Made by a program: the position numbers and the translations under genes. A DNA stretch of 64,000 nt from Croceitalea dokdonensis DOKDO 023 (lineage in GTDB: Bacteria; Bacteroidota; Bacteroidia; Flavobacteriales; Flavobacteriaceae), in NCBI RefSeq assembly GCF_001306415.1, contig NZ_LDJX01000001.1, positions 682,001 through 746,000 on the forward strand, given 5' to 3'. Numbering within the stretch: position 1 is the first letter of the stretch; each line of letters opens with the position of its first letter. The notes below the pieces were generated by a model. The model was given only the letters and a program-made list of their open reading frames with translations. It was not told the origin of the DNA and ran no database searches. Below, piece by piece: positions 17,470 to 27,044 of this stretch.

Positions 17470-18067
17470 AAATCCACTGGCAGATAAATTAACAGGCTAC
17501 CAATTGGTCCTGGCATCTGGCTCCCCAAGGAGACAACAATTTTTTAGGGACTTGGGGATAGACTTTATCATCAGGATCAAGGAAGTGGATGAGGTATACC
17601 CGCCGAATCTCAAAGGAGGTGATATTGCCGATTATCTCGCTATTCTCAAAGCTGCCCCACAAATTGATGGTTTGGAAGGAAACGAAATTTTAATCACCTC
17701 GGATACCGTGGTCTGGCATGACAATGCCTCTTTGGCCAAAGCACAAGACAGAACCGAAGCCATAAAAATGCTTCAAAAACTATCGGGTACTTGGCATCAG
17801 GTCATTACATCGGTCTGCTTTACTACCCATCACCTTCAAAAAATAATCCGGGACACCACATGGGTAAAGTTTAATCCCATCAGCGAGACGGAAATATCCT
17901 TTTACGTAGATAAATACCAACCGTATGACAAAGCCGGTGCCTATGGCATCCAAGACTGGCTGGGCGCCGTTGCCATCGAACGGATAGAAGGCTCCTATAA
18001 TACAGTGGTCGGGCTACCTACCCATCAGGTTTATAAAACGTTAATGGATATGGTCAGCCAAGGATAA
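17453..18067 (+). CDS. maf: Maf-like nucleotide pyrophosphatase
   Basis: A 204-residue Maf family protein. Motifs: LASGSPRRQQFFRDLGI near residue 20, TSDTVVWHD with the catalytic Asp near 83, and YDKAGAYGIQDWLGA near 155. Maf proteins hydrolyse canonical or modified NTPs (dTTP/UTP in the YhdE group) and act as house-cleaning enzymes. The start at 17453 overlaps KdsC; an ATG three codons later (MIKNPL) is an alternative. Confidence 0.9.
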   Translation: MLQMIKNPLADKLTGYQLVLASGSPRRQQFFRDLGIDFIIRIKEVDEVYPPNLKGGDIADYLAILKAAPQIDGLEGNEILITSDTVVWHDNASLAKAQDRTEAIKMLQKLSGTWHQVITSVCFTTHHLQKIIRDTTWVKFNPISETEISFYVDKYQPYDKAGAYGIQDWLGAVAIERIEGSYNTVVGLPTHQVYKTLMDMVSQG

Positions 18068-18092
18068 TGGACTAATTTTATAAAAAAATCAC

Positions 18093-19037
18093 ATGAAAAG
18101 TCACATAAACATCATATCCATAGTCTTTTGTTTCTTCTTTATCCTTGGCAACCTTTTTAGTTGTAAAGAGCAACCAAAAAAGTTGGAATCCAAAGAGATG
18201 GCATTACATACCGCGGCAAACGTTGCGAATATCCCTCCAAAACGGAACTTGAGCCAAGAGTTTAAAAAATATTGGTATTCAGGTGATGCAGAAATCACCT
18301 CCTACACTTTAGAACAAGAACGTTACGGAGAATTGCGTAACGGTACCGCGGTATTGATTTATGTTACGGAACCTTTTTTGCCGGAGGAACAGGTTAAAGC
18401 GGATGGTAACCACCAAGATAACGTTCCCGTACTGAAACTTAATGCCACAAAAAATTACCTTACCGGTATTTACCCCTACTCCATCATGAGCAGTACTTTT
18501 TACCCTGTGCATGATAACCAACATGCCTTAAAGAGTAGCTTATCGGTTCAAGAATGGTGCGGACATGTTTATGCCCAGCTCAATAACCGTGATAAATTTG
18601 AGTTTATCCAACACTCCTACTTTGAAGGCGAGGCGGATGAAACATATTCCATGGATAAAGCCTGGCTTGAAAATGAAATCTGGACCAAAATCAGGATACA
18701 TCCTAAAGGATTGCCTACTGGAACGATAACCATGGTCCCTTCATTGGAGTATTTTAGGGTAAAACATGCAGATGTGCAGGCCATGGAAGCCATAGCCACA
18801 TTAGAGGTTAATGGGGACATTAGCACATATACCGTAGCTTACACCAATGACTCCAGAAAATTGACCATTAATTTTAGTACCGATTTTCCGCATTCCATTG
18901 AAAGTTGGACCGAGGCATATAATTCCAGAGACAAAAAAATGATTTCCAGGGGCGTAAAAATGAAATCCCTTAAAACACCGTATTGGGGTCAAAACTCCAA
19001 TGCATTCCTTCATTTAAGAGATAGTCTTGGTCTATGA
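18093..19037 (+). CDS. conserved hypothetical lipoprotein
   Basis: A 314-residue lipoprotein (hydrophobic leader ending FSC, Cys at about 24). The mature region is rich in aromatic residues and resembles a conserved Flavobacteriia protein found beside maf; its segments YWYSGDAEITSYTLEQERYG and TAVLIYVTEPFLP are characteristic. I recall it being labelled septum formation inhibitor because of the neighbour, which is not supported here: it has no Maf motif. It overlaps the MscS-like gene by ATGA. Function unknown. Confidence 0.75.
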   Translation: MKSHINIISIVFCFFFILGNLFSCKEQPKKLESKEMALHTAANVANIPPKRNLSQEFKKYWYSGDAEITSYTLEQERYGELRNGTAVLIYVTEPFLPEEQVKADGNHQDNVPVLKLNATKNYLTGIYPYSIMSSTFYPVHDNQHALKSSLSVQEWCGHVYAQLNNRDKFEFIQHSYFEGEADETYSMDKAWLENEIWTKIRIHPKGLPTGTITMVPSLEYFRVKHADVQAMEAIATLEVNGDISTYTVAYTNDSRKLTINFSTDFPHSIESWTEAYNSRDKKMISRGVKMKSLKTPYWGQNSNAFLHLRDSLGL

Positions 19038-19585
19038 ACAATGCAGCAGAGGCATTAAGGGAACACCAATATGAGCTTTGGGCAACCGTGGTTGTTCTAT
19101 TGGTTTTCTTGCTATTACGGTTTATTGTACTAAAAACCATTAGAAGAATTGGATCTCGATCCTTGATCAATGTGGCCAGAACTAAATTAATCAGCAGATA
19201 CCTGTCTTTTGGCCTGGCGATGCTCCTAGGTATTGCCCTTGTTTTTATTTGGGGGGTAAATATCCGTGATATTGCGTTGGTGGTCTCCTCCATTTTTGCT
19301 GTGTTGGGGGTGGCACTCTTTGCCACCTGGTCCATTCTAAGTAATTTAACATCGGGTATTATTCTTTTTTTCTATTTCCCGTATAAAATTGGTGACCGAA
19401 TCCGTATACAAGACAAAGATTTTCCTGATGAAGCCTTGATTTTAGATATACAGGCCTTTAATATCAATCTGCTAAAAGACAATGGGGAGCTGTTGACCTA
19501 CCCCAATAATCTGTTATTGCAAAAGGGGGTTGTACTAGTGGAAAAGCAAACGGAAACCTTGTCAGCGGCAGAGCAAGACGCTTAA
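19034..19585 (+). CDS. MscS-like mechanosensitive channel domain protein
   Basis: A 183-residue membrane protein with three hydrophobic segments (residues about 15-33, 58-78, 84-112). The MscS pore helix and beta domain follow: VALFATWSILSNLTSGIILF then YKIGDRIRI. The family C-terminal domain is absent, so it is a short MscS-type channel or a regulator of one. It starts with an ATGA overlap to the lipoprotein and ends the DUF2520-kdsC-maf transcript. Confidence 0.85.
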   Translation: MNNAAEALREHQYELWATVVVLLVFLLLRFIVLKTIRRIGSRSLINVARTKLISRYLSFGLAMLLGIALVFIWGVNIRDIALVVSSIFAVLGVALFATWSILSNLTSGIILFFYFPYKIGDRIRIQDKDFPDEALILDIQAFNINLLKDNGELLTYPNNLLLQKGVVLVEKQTETLSAAEQDA

Positions 19586-19611
19586 GCTGTTAAACAAAGT
19601 TTAATTCCGTT

Positions 19612-19639
19612 TTGCTAGGGGTGAATCTTGTTATCTTTG
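19612..19639 (+). promoter_or_regulatory. Bacteroidota housekeeping promoter of the PIG-L gene
   Basis: TTG (19612-19614) is followed after 17 bases by TATCTTTG (19632-19639), matching the phylum consensus TTG / TAnnTTTG. It lies about 45 bases before the ATG at 19685. Confidence 0.6.
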
Positions 19640-19684
19640 GTACTAGTGCCATGCACTATATCACTAACTAAAAAACCACCTAAA

Positions 19685-22219
19685 ATGCAGAATATACGTG
19701 CATTCGCATGCTTGTTGCTCCTTGCCTGCACCATCTCTACAGCGCAAAAGCCAAAACAGTTAGGGGCCTCAGAGATTTACCACGAAATTAAAAAGTTGAA
19801 TTTTTTGGGTTCTGCCCTTTTTGTAGCTGCGCATCCAGATGATGAAAACACCAGACTTATCGCCTACCTATCCAATGAGGTAAAAGCCAATACCACCTAT
19901 TTATCCCTAACCCGAGGGGATGGAGGCCAAAACCTTATTGGCCCTGAACTTCGTGAACTTTTGGGTATGTTAAGGACACAAGAATTGTTGGCGGCCAGAA
20001 GGGTAGACGGCGGACAGCAAAGGTTTACGAGGGCCAACGATTTTGGATTTTCCAAACATCCAAAAGAAACCTTTACCATTTGGGATAAGGAGAAGGTTTT
20101 AGCAGATGTGGTCTGGGCGATTAGGCAATTAAAGCCGGATGTCATCATCAATAGATTTGACCATAGAAGCGCAGGGTCTACCCATGGGCACCACACCGCA
20201 TCTGCCATGCTTGGGTTTGAGGCATTTGATTTGGCCAATGACCCAAATTCCTATCCGGAACAATTGGTGAACGTAGAAACCTGGCAACCCAAACGATTGT
20301 TTTTTAACACCTCTTGGTGGTTTTATGGGAGTAGGGAAAAATTTGAGGCGGCAGATAAAAGTAATCTTACCAAATTGGATGTAGGTGTTTTTTATCCAGA
20401 ATTAGGTATCTCCAATAATGAAATTGCCTCATTGGCAAGCAGCCAACATCTATGTCAAGGTTTTGGCAGGATAACCACCAGAGGCAGCCAGGATGATTAT
20501 GTGGAATTTCTAAAAGGAGAACCGCTTAATGGTAGCACCAACCTTTTTGAAGGCATTAATACGAGCTGGTCCAGAATAGAGGGCGGAAAGAAAATTGGGA
20601 ATATTCTTCACCAGATAGAGGCCAACTTTAATTTTAAAGACCCATCTGCCCACGTAAAAGATTTGGTAAGCGCCTACATCTTACTGCAACAGGTTAAGGA
20701 CGAACACTGGAAAAATAGAAAATCGGCTCATCTCAAGGATATTATTTTAGCGTGCTCCGGATTATTTTTGGAGGCAAATGCCAGCCAAGCTTCCGCAACC
20801 CCAGGAGAAACCTTGGACATTGATTTTGAGCTTTTAAATAGAAGTGCCGCGGATATCACATTAAAGAGCATTGCCATCACCAATTCCAAAAGTAAGCTGC
20901 AGCCTAAAATAAGCTTGGTGAACAATGATAAACAAAACCTGAAGTTATCGTTTTCCATTCCAAAGGACACGCCTTACACCAATCCCTATTGGTTAAATAC
21001 TAGCGGTAGTTTGGGTCTGTATGAGGTAGAAGATACAAATTTAATCGGATTACCGGAAACCCCTGAAGCATTTACGGCAACATTCTTACTATCTTTCTAT
21101 GGAACCGATATTTCTTTTGAAAAGCCGGTTTACCATAAGTATTCCAAACCAGATAAAGGAGAGCTATTTGAACCCTTTGTAGTGCTGCCCAAAGTCACGG
21201 CCAACTTTGTGGACGATGTACTTATTTTTGCCAACGGCGAACCAAAACAGGTAGCACTGGCCATCAATGCAGGCAAAAATGACGTTACGGGCATGGCGGC
21301 ATTGCAAATACCAAAAGGCTGGGAGGTGCATCCTGCGGCCATCAATTTTTCAATTTCCCAAAAAGGAGAAACGCAGACCGTATATTTTGAGGTGACCCCT
21401 CCTTCCGGTGAAAGTGAGGGTTTTTTATATCCAAAATTGACCGCGGAAGGGAAACTTTTTGATAAGGCACTAATAGAAATCACTTATGACCACATTCCAA
21501 AACAATCTATTTTATTGCCTGCAAAGGCCAAAGTAGTGCGGCTAAACATCCAAAAAAGTGGGGAAAATATTGGGTACATTGTAGGTGCAGGGGATAAAGT
21601 ACCAGAAAGCTTACAACAAATTGGTTATAACGTACAGACCATTAACGTTTCAGAAATTGAGGCGGGAAGTTTGGACAAATATGACGGGATTGTTTTAGGG
21701 ATTAGGGCTTATAACGTCATTGAGGAGTTAAAATATAAACAAAGCCTGCTTTTTGAGTACGTTAAGAACGGTGGTAATATGATCGTGCAGTATAATACCG
21801 CTAACCGATGGAGAAATCAGTTCGAAAATATTGCACCCTACCCCCTCACCCTGTCAAGGGACCGGGTAACCAATGAAGAGGCCACGGTCACCATCCTTGC
21901 CAAGGACCATCCGGTCGTGAATTTTCCAAATGTGATAGGCAGTAAGGATTTTGAGGGTTGGGTACAAGAACGTGGGCTTTACTTTCCCAACGCCTGGGAT
22001 GCCAACTTTACCCCAATCTTGTCCATGAATGATGAGGGAGAGTCCCCTAAGCAAGGTAGTTTACTCATTGCACCCTATGGGCAGGGTAACTACATCTATA
22101 CTGGCCTGAGTTTTTTTAGGGAACTTCCCGCTGGGGTATCCGGGGCTTACAAACTCTTCGCAAATATGCTATCTTTAGGCAAAGCAAAAATTGAGCATGA
22201 AGAAAATATCAAAGGATAA
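19685..22219 (+). CDS. secreted PIG-L (LmbE) family deacetylase, multidomain
   Basis: An 844-residue secreted protein. A signal peptide (AFACLLLLACTISTA) precedes an N-terminal PIG-L/LmbE zinc deacetylase domain: the metal motif AHPDDEN near residue 45, TRGDGGQN near 80, and GSTHGHHTASA near 170 with the third zinc ligand. Middle regions (about 360-600) look like beta-sandwich NEW3-type domains, and the C-terminal 200 residues resemble a ThuA/GATase-like fold (YDGIVLGIRAYN). It probably removes acetyl groups from extracellular amino sugars. The ATG at 19685 starts the signal peptide. Confidence 0.85.
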   Translation: MQNIRAFACLLLLACTISTAQKPKQLGASEIYHEIKKLNFLGSALFVAAHPDDENTRLIAYLSNEVKANTTYLSLTRGDGGQNLIGPELRELLGMLRTQELLAARRVDGGQQRFTRANDFGFSKHPKETFTIWDKEKVLADVVWAIRQLKPDVIINRFDHRSAGSTHGHHTASAMLGFEAFDLANDPNSYPEQLVNVETWQPKRLFFNTSWWFYGSREKFEAADKSNLTKLDVGVFYPELGISNNEIASLASSQHLCQGFGRITTRGSQDDYVEFLKGEPLNGSTNLFEGINTSWSRIEGGKKIGNILHQIEANFNFKDPSAHVKDLVSAYILLQQVKDEHWKNRKSAHLKDIILACSGLFLEANASQASATPGETLDIDFELLNRSAADITLKSIAITNSKSKLQPKISLVNNDKQNLKLSFSIPKDTPYTNPYWLNTSGSLGLYEVEDTNLIGLPETPEAFTATFLLSFYGTDISFEKPVYHKYSKPDKGELFEPFVVLPKVTANFVDDVLIFANGEPKQVALAINAGKNDVTGMAALQIPKGWEVHPAAINFSISQKGETQTVYFEVTPPSGESEGFLYPKLTAEGKLFDKALIEITYDHIPKQSILLPAKAKVVRLNIQKSGENIGYIVGAGDKVPESLQQIGYNVQTINVSEIEAGSLDKYDGIVLGIRAYNVIEELKYKQSLLFEYVKNGGNMIVQYNTANRWRNQFENIAPYPLTLSRDRVTNEEATVTILAKDHPVVNFPNVIGSKDFEGWVQERGLYFPNAWDANFTPILSMNDEGESPKQGSLLIAPYGQGNYIYTGLSFFRELPAGVSGAYKLFANMLSLGKAKIEHEENIKG

Positions 22220-22325
22220 CAAATTAGGTTCCCCATATACTTGGAAAAAGGAATACACCTTGGTCATTGTCTTGAACACCCTCTACATTTTAATTTTTGC
22301 CTACATCATGAAAGCTAATATTTAA
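22197..22325 (+). CDS. 42-residue small membrane protein
   Basis: A short reading frame between the deacetylase and the symporter. It begins MKKISKDNKLGSPYTW, has one membrane segment (about residues 22-38, TLVIVLNTLYILIFAYIM) and ends MKANI. It overlaps the deacetylase end by 23 bases and stops two bases before the symporter ATG, filling the gap exactly. The positively charged N-terminus followed by one hydrophobic helix suggests a type II single-pass peptide. Its placement suggests translation coupled to, and perhaps a partner of, the symporter. Confidence 0.7.
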   Translation: MKKISKDNKLGSPYTWKKEYTLVIVLNTLYILIFAYIMKANI

Positions 22326-22327
22326 AC

Positions 22328-24061
22328 ATGGCCCTATTAGACTGGATTATTTTAGGTGGCACCTTATTTTTTATTGTTGCCTTTGGGGTTTGGAAAACCA
22401 AAGGTAGCGCCAATGTGGATGACTATGTAAAAGGAGGGAGCGATGCACAGTGGTGGACCATAGGCTTGTCGGTCATGGCCACCCAGGCAAGTGCCATCAC
22501 CTTTTTGTCCACTCCTGGCCAAGCTTTTCATGACGGTATGGGTTTTGTCCAGTTTTATTTTGGACTCCCACTGGCCATGATCGTCATTTGTTTGGTCTTT
22601 ATCCCCATCTACCATAAACAAAAGGTCTTTACGGCATACGAACTATTGGAAAATAGGTTTGACCTTAAGACAAGGACCCTAACGGCCATCCTGTTTTTAA
22701 TTCAACGTGGACTTGCAGCGGGCATCACAATTTTTGCACCTTCCATAATTCTATCCGCTATTTTGGGATGGAACTTATGGACCCTAAATATCATTATTGG
22801 CGTTCTGGTTATCATATACACCGTTTCAGGAGGTACAAAGGCGGTAAGTGTTACCCAAAAGCAACAAATGTTCATAATCATGGTAGGCATGTTTTTTGCT
22901 TTCTTTTTTATCCTCGGTAGTCTGCCTACGGACATTACATTTGGCGAGGCATTAAAGATTGCCGGTGCCAATGATAAACTGAATATTTTAAACTTTGAGC
23001 TAGACCCAACAAACCGCTACACCTTTTGGAGTGGCATCACCGGTGGGTTTTTCTTGGCATTGGCCTATTTTGGCACTGATCAAAGCCAGGTACAACGCTA
23101 TTTATCTGGACGTTCCATTAGGGAAAGTCAATTAGGCCTCATATTTAACGGTATTCTTAAAATACCTATGCAGTTTTTTATCTTATTGGTAGGTGTAATG
23201 GTCTTTGTTTTTTACCAGTATAACGCCGCCCCCTTAAATTTTAATCCTGCTGCTACCGAAGCAGTCATGGATTCCAAATTGGCAGAAGACTATGAGCTTC
23301 TTGTCAAGGGCCACGAAAAATTGGAGCAACAAAAAAGAATGGCACAGAACGATTATTCGGAAGCCTTAAAATTAAAAGATTACAATGCAATTGAGCAGGC
23401 AAAATTAAATGTGGTTGCTGTTAATAAAGAGGAACGCATCAACAGGGAAGCTGCAAAAGCCTTGATCAGCGAGGCCAATGAAATTGTGGAGACCAATGAT
23501 AAAGATTACGTTTTTATCCACTTTATCTTAAACAACCTGCCTCGGGGGCTTATTGGGTTATTACTGGCCGTAATCCTTTCTGCAGCCATGTCTTCCACAG
23601 CGTCCGAATTAAATGCATTGGGCACTATTACCGCTTTAGATTTGTACAAAAGAAACAAGAAAGGGGAATTTACCCAAAAGCATTATGTAAGCGCCACCAA
23701 ATGGTTTACCCTTATTTGGGGAATAGTAGCCATAGGCATTGCCTGCGTGGCCAACCTCTTTGATAATTTAATTCAACTAGTAAATATCATAGGTTCCATT
23801 TTTTATGGAAATGTGCTTGGTATTTTTTTATTGGCTTTTTTCTTTACCTATGTAAAAGGGAATGCCGTATTTATTGCAGCGATCATTACACAAATCATCA
23901 TCCTGATTCTTTATTTTACCTTGATTTTTCCCTACGACAGTGGTGAAGAAAAGCTGGGATACCTTTGGTTGAACCTGATAGGCTGTTTGTTGGCCATTGT
24001 CATTGCCCTGTTCATGGAATCTTTTGATAGGACCTTACGAAATCCTCCAGTAGACGTATAA
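22328..24061 (+). CDS. sodium:solute symporter (SSS family)
   Basis: A 577-residue transporter with about 13-14 membrane segments. Recognisable SSS stretches: GGSDAQWWTIGLSVMATQAS near residue 40, TVSGGTKAVSVTQKQQ near 165, GLLLAVILSAAMSSTASELNALGTI (about 413-437, the Na2-site helix) and the SGRS region near 258. An extra hydrophilic coil-like insert (about 315-380, rich in E and K) is typical of the Bacteroidota subgroup. It imports an organic solute with sodium; the substrate is not deducible. It follows the deacetylase and the small membrane peptide, perhaps taking up the sugar released. Confidence 0.9.
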   Translation: MALLDWIILGGTLFFIVAFGVWKTKGSANVDDYVKGGSDAQWWTIGLSVMATQASAITFLSTPGQAFHDGMGFVQFYFGLPLAMIVICLVFIPIYHKQKVFTAYELLENRFDLKTRTLTAILFLIQRGLAAGITIFAPSIILSAILGWNLWTLNIIIGVLVIIYTVSGGTKAVSVTQKQQMFIIMVGMFFAFFFILGSLPTDITFGEALKIAGANDKLNILNFELDPTNRYTFWSGITGGFFLALAYFGTDQSQVQRYLSGRSIRESQLGLIFNGILKIPMQFFILLVGVMVFVFYQYNAAPLNFNPAATEAVMDSKLAEDYELLVKGHEKLEQQKRMAQNDYSEALKLKDYNAIEQAKLNVVAVNKEERINREAAKALISEANEIVETNDKDYVFIHFILNNLPRGLIGLLLAVILSAAMSSTASELNALGTITALDLYKRNKKGEFTQKHYVSATKWFTLIWGIVAIGIACVANLFDNLIQLVNIIGSIFYGNVLGIFLLAFFFTYVKGNAVFIAAIITQIIILILYFTLIFPYDSGEEKLGYLWLNLIGCLLAIVIALFMESFDRTLRNPPVDV

Positions 24062-24304
24062 TACAACATAGCAAGTGCTATACTTTTTTGCCAGGTGCTT
24101 TTATTGAGCTGCCATTCTGCTGTTGGGACTACCCTAAACAAAGACATTACATGACTTTATCACACATTCCCTTAACTACGCCCTAGCTCGTTTTTTGCCT
24201 ATGCCACGTTCACTAAAAAGGGGATATTGGGTCTAACATATTAAAACCACGGTTTACAGGGATTCCGTATGCAGCTTAGCATGCTACTTTAGCCAAAAAA
24301 AGAC

Positions 24305-24775
24305 ATGGTAAGATGTTGTTTGGTAATTATGGTAATTCTGTTGGGAGCTTGTGAAACCGTTTCCAAAAAACCCAAAACAAAACCCGCGGTAAAAAATCTT
24401 ACGTCCTTTGATAAGGTGGACGTTATTCCCAAACCTGCAATTCTTAACGATTCCTTGAGTGCAAGTTTCGTGAAGCTCATCAATAGGCATCAAGACCAAT
24501 TTGTGGTTTCAAAAGTGGTCATCACTAGCCCAGACTGGTCCAATAGTTTTAATGAGCATGGTCATGTCGAGTCAAGATATAGGACGGTATCTGCCTTTAG
24601 CACATCGGCCAATAACCAGTGCCTCCTTAAAGAACTTGTTTTACAAGAGGAGTATCAGCAGGGAGCTTTTAAGGCCCCAAAGGTAATAGAGGAAAAACCT
24701 TGGAAGCTTTTTGACTGCAGATTGCGTCAAAAAAGAAACCCCGGCACAGTGGCCGGGGTCAATCTTAAAGAGTAA
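24305..24775 (+). CDS. hypothetical lipoprotein
   Basis: A 156-residue predicted lipoprotein: leader CCLVIMVILLGAC with the lipobox Cys at about 17, then a basic proline/lysine-rich linker (SKKPKTKPAV). No family recognised. Its last codons run through a GC-rich perfect inverted repeat at 24739-24760, which may be the transcription stop shared with the convergent DUF2911 gene. Confidence 0.6.
   Translation: MVRCCLVIMVILLGACETVSKKPKTKPAVKNLTSFDKVDVIPKPAILNDSLSASFVKLINRHQDQFVVSKVVITSPDWSNSFNEHGHVESRYRTVSAFSTSANNQCLLKELVLQEEYQQGAFKAPKVIEEKPWKLFDCRLRQKRNPGTVAGVNLKE
24739..24760. terminator. GC-rich hairpin at the 3' end of the lipoprotein gene
   Basis: ACCCCGGC and GCCGGGGT form a perfect inverted repeat around ACAGTG, between two convergent genes but inside the last codons of the plus-strand frame. 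There is no long T tract on either side, so it is only a possible terminator. Confidence 0.4.
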
Positions 24776-24782
24776 ATGCCAA

Positions 24783-25628
24783 TTACTTGGCGCCCCACTC
24801 CTTTAACGAATCGTTGTTCATTTTAACATAGTCCATATTACCGGCCTCCGTAGCACCCGCCAAAGACTTTTTGGCAGCGGCAATAGCTCCTTTTTTGTCC
24901 CCAGCTTTTGCCAATATCAAAGACTGCTGCCTTAATTGCCAATATCTTGGTGATTCCGTCATGGACATGGCCTTATCCATCCATTCTTTGGCTTTGTTGA
25001 TGTCTTTTCCAGCATCAGCGTAATACACCGCAGCAGCGTAATAATCTCCCGCACCTGGCCCTGACATAACACGATCGATATTTTTGGTAACCTCAGCGTC
25101 AGTACCTACCGTAAAAGGAACTGCGACGTAAGTGTTTTCCCAAAGAATACCTAGATGCGCACTGGAATTGGTTAACTCATCAATGGTAATGGTAAAGGTC
25201 TCTACGGGCATTTCCATCTTCATTACAGGAACGGTAGTTGTAGCCACGATTTTACTTTCATCCCAATTGCTGGGCACACCGCCTCCTTGGGTATCTGTAT
25301 AGAAGAATACTTCCCAATTAGCGGCATTTGGCTTCGTGAAAATAGAATAGGTTCCGGCTTTTACGTCTTGTCCTGCAATCTGGACGTCCTTGTCAAATGA
25401 AATTTTAGTGTAGGCATTAGCTCCTGTTCTCCAAAGTTTTCCGAAGGGCACTAAATCTCCAAATATTGTACGACCTCGCATAGAAGGTCTTGAATAATCT
25501 ACCATGACCTCTGTAAGGCCAACGGTCTGCCAGATTTTGGCTGCTGGACTTGGTTGTGGCGTTGTAAGCTGTGCTTGGCCTGCCATACTCACTAATACGG
25601 CACAAACCAACAAAGTTAATTTTCTCAT
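24783..25628 (-). CDS. DUF2911 domain-containing secreted protein
   Basis: A 281-residue secreted protein: signal peptide MRKLTLLVCAVLVSMAGQAQ, then a DUF2911 domain (PSPAAKIWQTVGLTEVMVDYSRPSMRGR split over residues 25-52; FGKLWRTGANAYTKI; VKAGTYSIFTKP), and a C-terminal helical region with TPR-like repeats (about 200-281). DUF2911 is common in Bacteroidota, function unknown. The start at 25628 is set by the signal peptide. A good promoter lies at 25662-25690. Confidence 0.85.
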   Translation of the reverse strand: MRKLTLLVCAVLVSMAGQAQLTTPQPSPAAKIWQTVGLTEVMVDYSRPSMRGRTIFGDLVPFGKLWRTGANAYTKISFDKDVQIAGQDVKAGTYSIFTKPNAANWEVFFYTDTQGGGVPSNWDESKIVATTTVPVMKMEMPVETFTITIDELTNSSAHLGILWENTYVAVPFTVGTDAEVTKNIDRVMSGPGAGDYYAAAVYYADAGKDINKAKEWMDKAMSMTESPRYWQLRQQSLILAKAGDKKGAIAAAKKSLAGATEAGNMDYVKMNNDSLKEWGAK

Positions 25629-25661
25629 TTTCAATGTGTTGTTTAAGAATTTGTTCAATGG

Positions 25662-25690
25662 CAAAGCTAGCAAGAAACCACGATGACAAA
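25662..25690 (-). promoter_or_regulatory. housekeeping promoter of the DUF2911 gene
   Basis: On the minus strand TTTG (25687-25690) is followed after 17 bases by TAGCTTTG (25662-25669), matching TTG / TAnnTTTG. Distance to the start codon is about 34 bases. Confidence 0.6.
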
Positions 25691-25722
25691 TGTTAACAAA
25701 TGTTTAAAGCAATAGGCGGGAT

Positions 25723-26868
25723 TTAATCCTTAAAAAACGGTGCGGAAATAATACCATCCCCAACCAAAAAGAAACTTAGAAAATACAAGGATTGTTGCAA
25801 GTAGGAAATGTCCAAAGGTGTTTGGGTGATATCTTCTAGGGGAACATAGGTGATTAGTTTACCGCTATTGGTAAACACCCCCATCCCGGTTATTGGCGTG
25901 TCTATGTTTAGATTGTAGTTTAACTGTTGGGCCCCAAAGCTTTTATAGACAATTAAACCCTCGGGGAATTCCCCAGGAGGCAAAGGGTTCTCCTCCCCCT
26001 CTTCTACCACCTCACGGTCCAACGGGAATTTAAATACCCTTGCCAAGGAATTGACCAAAGGTGGATTGGTAAACTGCTCCGAACTGATATAAAACTGTCC
26101 CTCCGAATCTTGTGCAATGGCCTCTACTTGGGCAAAACCAATGTTTAGATTGGTTTTTGTCTGAATTCCTGAAAATATTGAGGTGGAACCCACATCAGTG
26201 ACCTGAACAAAAAATGGGGCTAAAAATTGTGAGTAGCCTACTAAAAATAAGGTATTCGTTGACTCATTAAACGTGGCACCTGTGACCAAGCCATCTACCT
26301 GATAGCTATCCAAACGCTCTGCTAGGAAGGCACCAGGAAGCTTTGGTATCTTATAAGCTACGGTACCCTGTTGTTGCCACTGCTTGGTAAGGATAATGAG
26401 ATCATCACCTAAACTAAAAAATGCTTCCGCATCAAAATCACTGTCTTGCTGGGTCTCAAAAGAAGTTTGGTCCTCATAAAGGAATACAATTTCCTCTGCG
26501 CTAACCTCATCGGAGATATCATAATCTGCCTTTGCTATTCTCAGCACCCTTAAATCTTGCCGATCACCGTTATTGTTGCCAAAATCCCCTATATAAATAA
26601 AACTCTCGTCCTGCGCCAAGTCTTCCCAGTCCTTATTACTATGATTTGTGATGCGGACCGTTCTGGTAATGGCCAGAGTAAGGGTATCCAGCTCATACAA
26701 CTCTGGCAGGTTACCAGAATCATTATGGGTAATTAATTTGCCGTTGTAAACAAGTAACCCAGATGTCTCCATTAGGGACTGCGGCAGGGTGCCAATTTCC
26801 AAAACCTCTGTTTGTGAGTGGCCCAAAAACATGTGCAAACCAAAAAATATCACCAATACATGCCTCAC
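25723..26868 (-). CDS. secreted beta-propeller-like protein with probable T9SS sorting domain
   Basis: A 381-residue secreted protein with signal peptide HVLVIFFGLHMFLGHSQ. Repeated segments such as ETSGLLVYNGKLITHNDSG, NKDWEDLAQDESFIYIGDFG and SDFDAEAFFSLGDDLIILTK suggest a beta-propeller. The last 75 residues (from about YKSFGAQQLNYN to SLYFLSFFLVGDG-ISAPFFKD) have the layout of a type A C-terminal sorting domain used by the type IX secretion system: an ornate beta sandwich ending in basic/aromatic residues. It is therefore probably exported and cell-surface attached. Ligand unknown. Confidence 0.65.
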   Translation of the reverse strand: MRHVLVIFFGLHMFLGHSQTEVLEIGTLPQSLMETSGLLVYNGKLITHNDSGNLPELYELDTLTLAITRTVRITNHSNKDWEDLAQDESFIYIGDFGNNNGDRQDLRVLRIAKADYDISDEVSAEEIVFLYEDQTSFETQQDSDFDAEAFFSLGDDLIILTKQWQQQGTVAYKIPKLPGAFLAERLDSYQVDGLVTGATFNESTNTLFLVGYSQFLAPFFVQVTDVGSTSIFSGIQTKTNLNIGFAQVEAIAQDSEGQFYISSEQFTNPPLVNSLARVFKFPLDREVVEEGEENPLPPGEFPEGLIVYKSFGAQQLNYNLNIDTPITGMGVFTNSGKLITYVPLEDITQTPLDISYLQQSLYFLSFFLVGDGIISAPFFKD

Positions 26869-27044
26869 TGGATATTTAATTTATAGGGTAAAACTACAAC
26901 AACCTAGGCTTATTCCCGAGGATTATAGGGTATGGGGCACAAATTATCGGCTAAGCAGAATATTGGGGCAGTCCCTTAATTTTTGTTTAACTTATTTAAT
27001 TTTTTATTCAACATTATTGCAAGTATCTTTGTTAAAACGACTAG

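Noticed and set aside
18093-19037. Annotation as septum formation inhibitor Maf
   Set aside because: No Maf motifs are present; the real Maf gene is the neighbour at 17453-18067.
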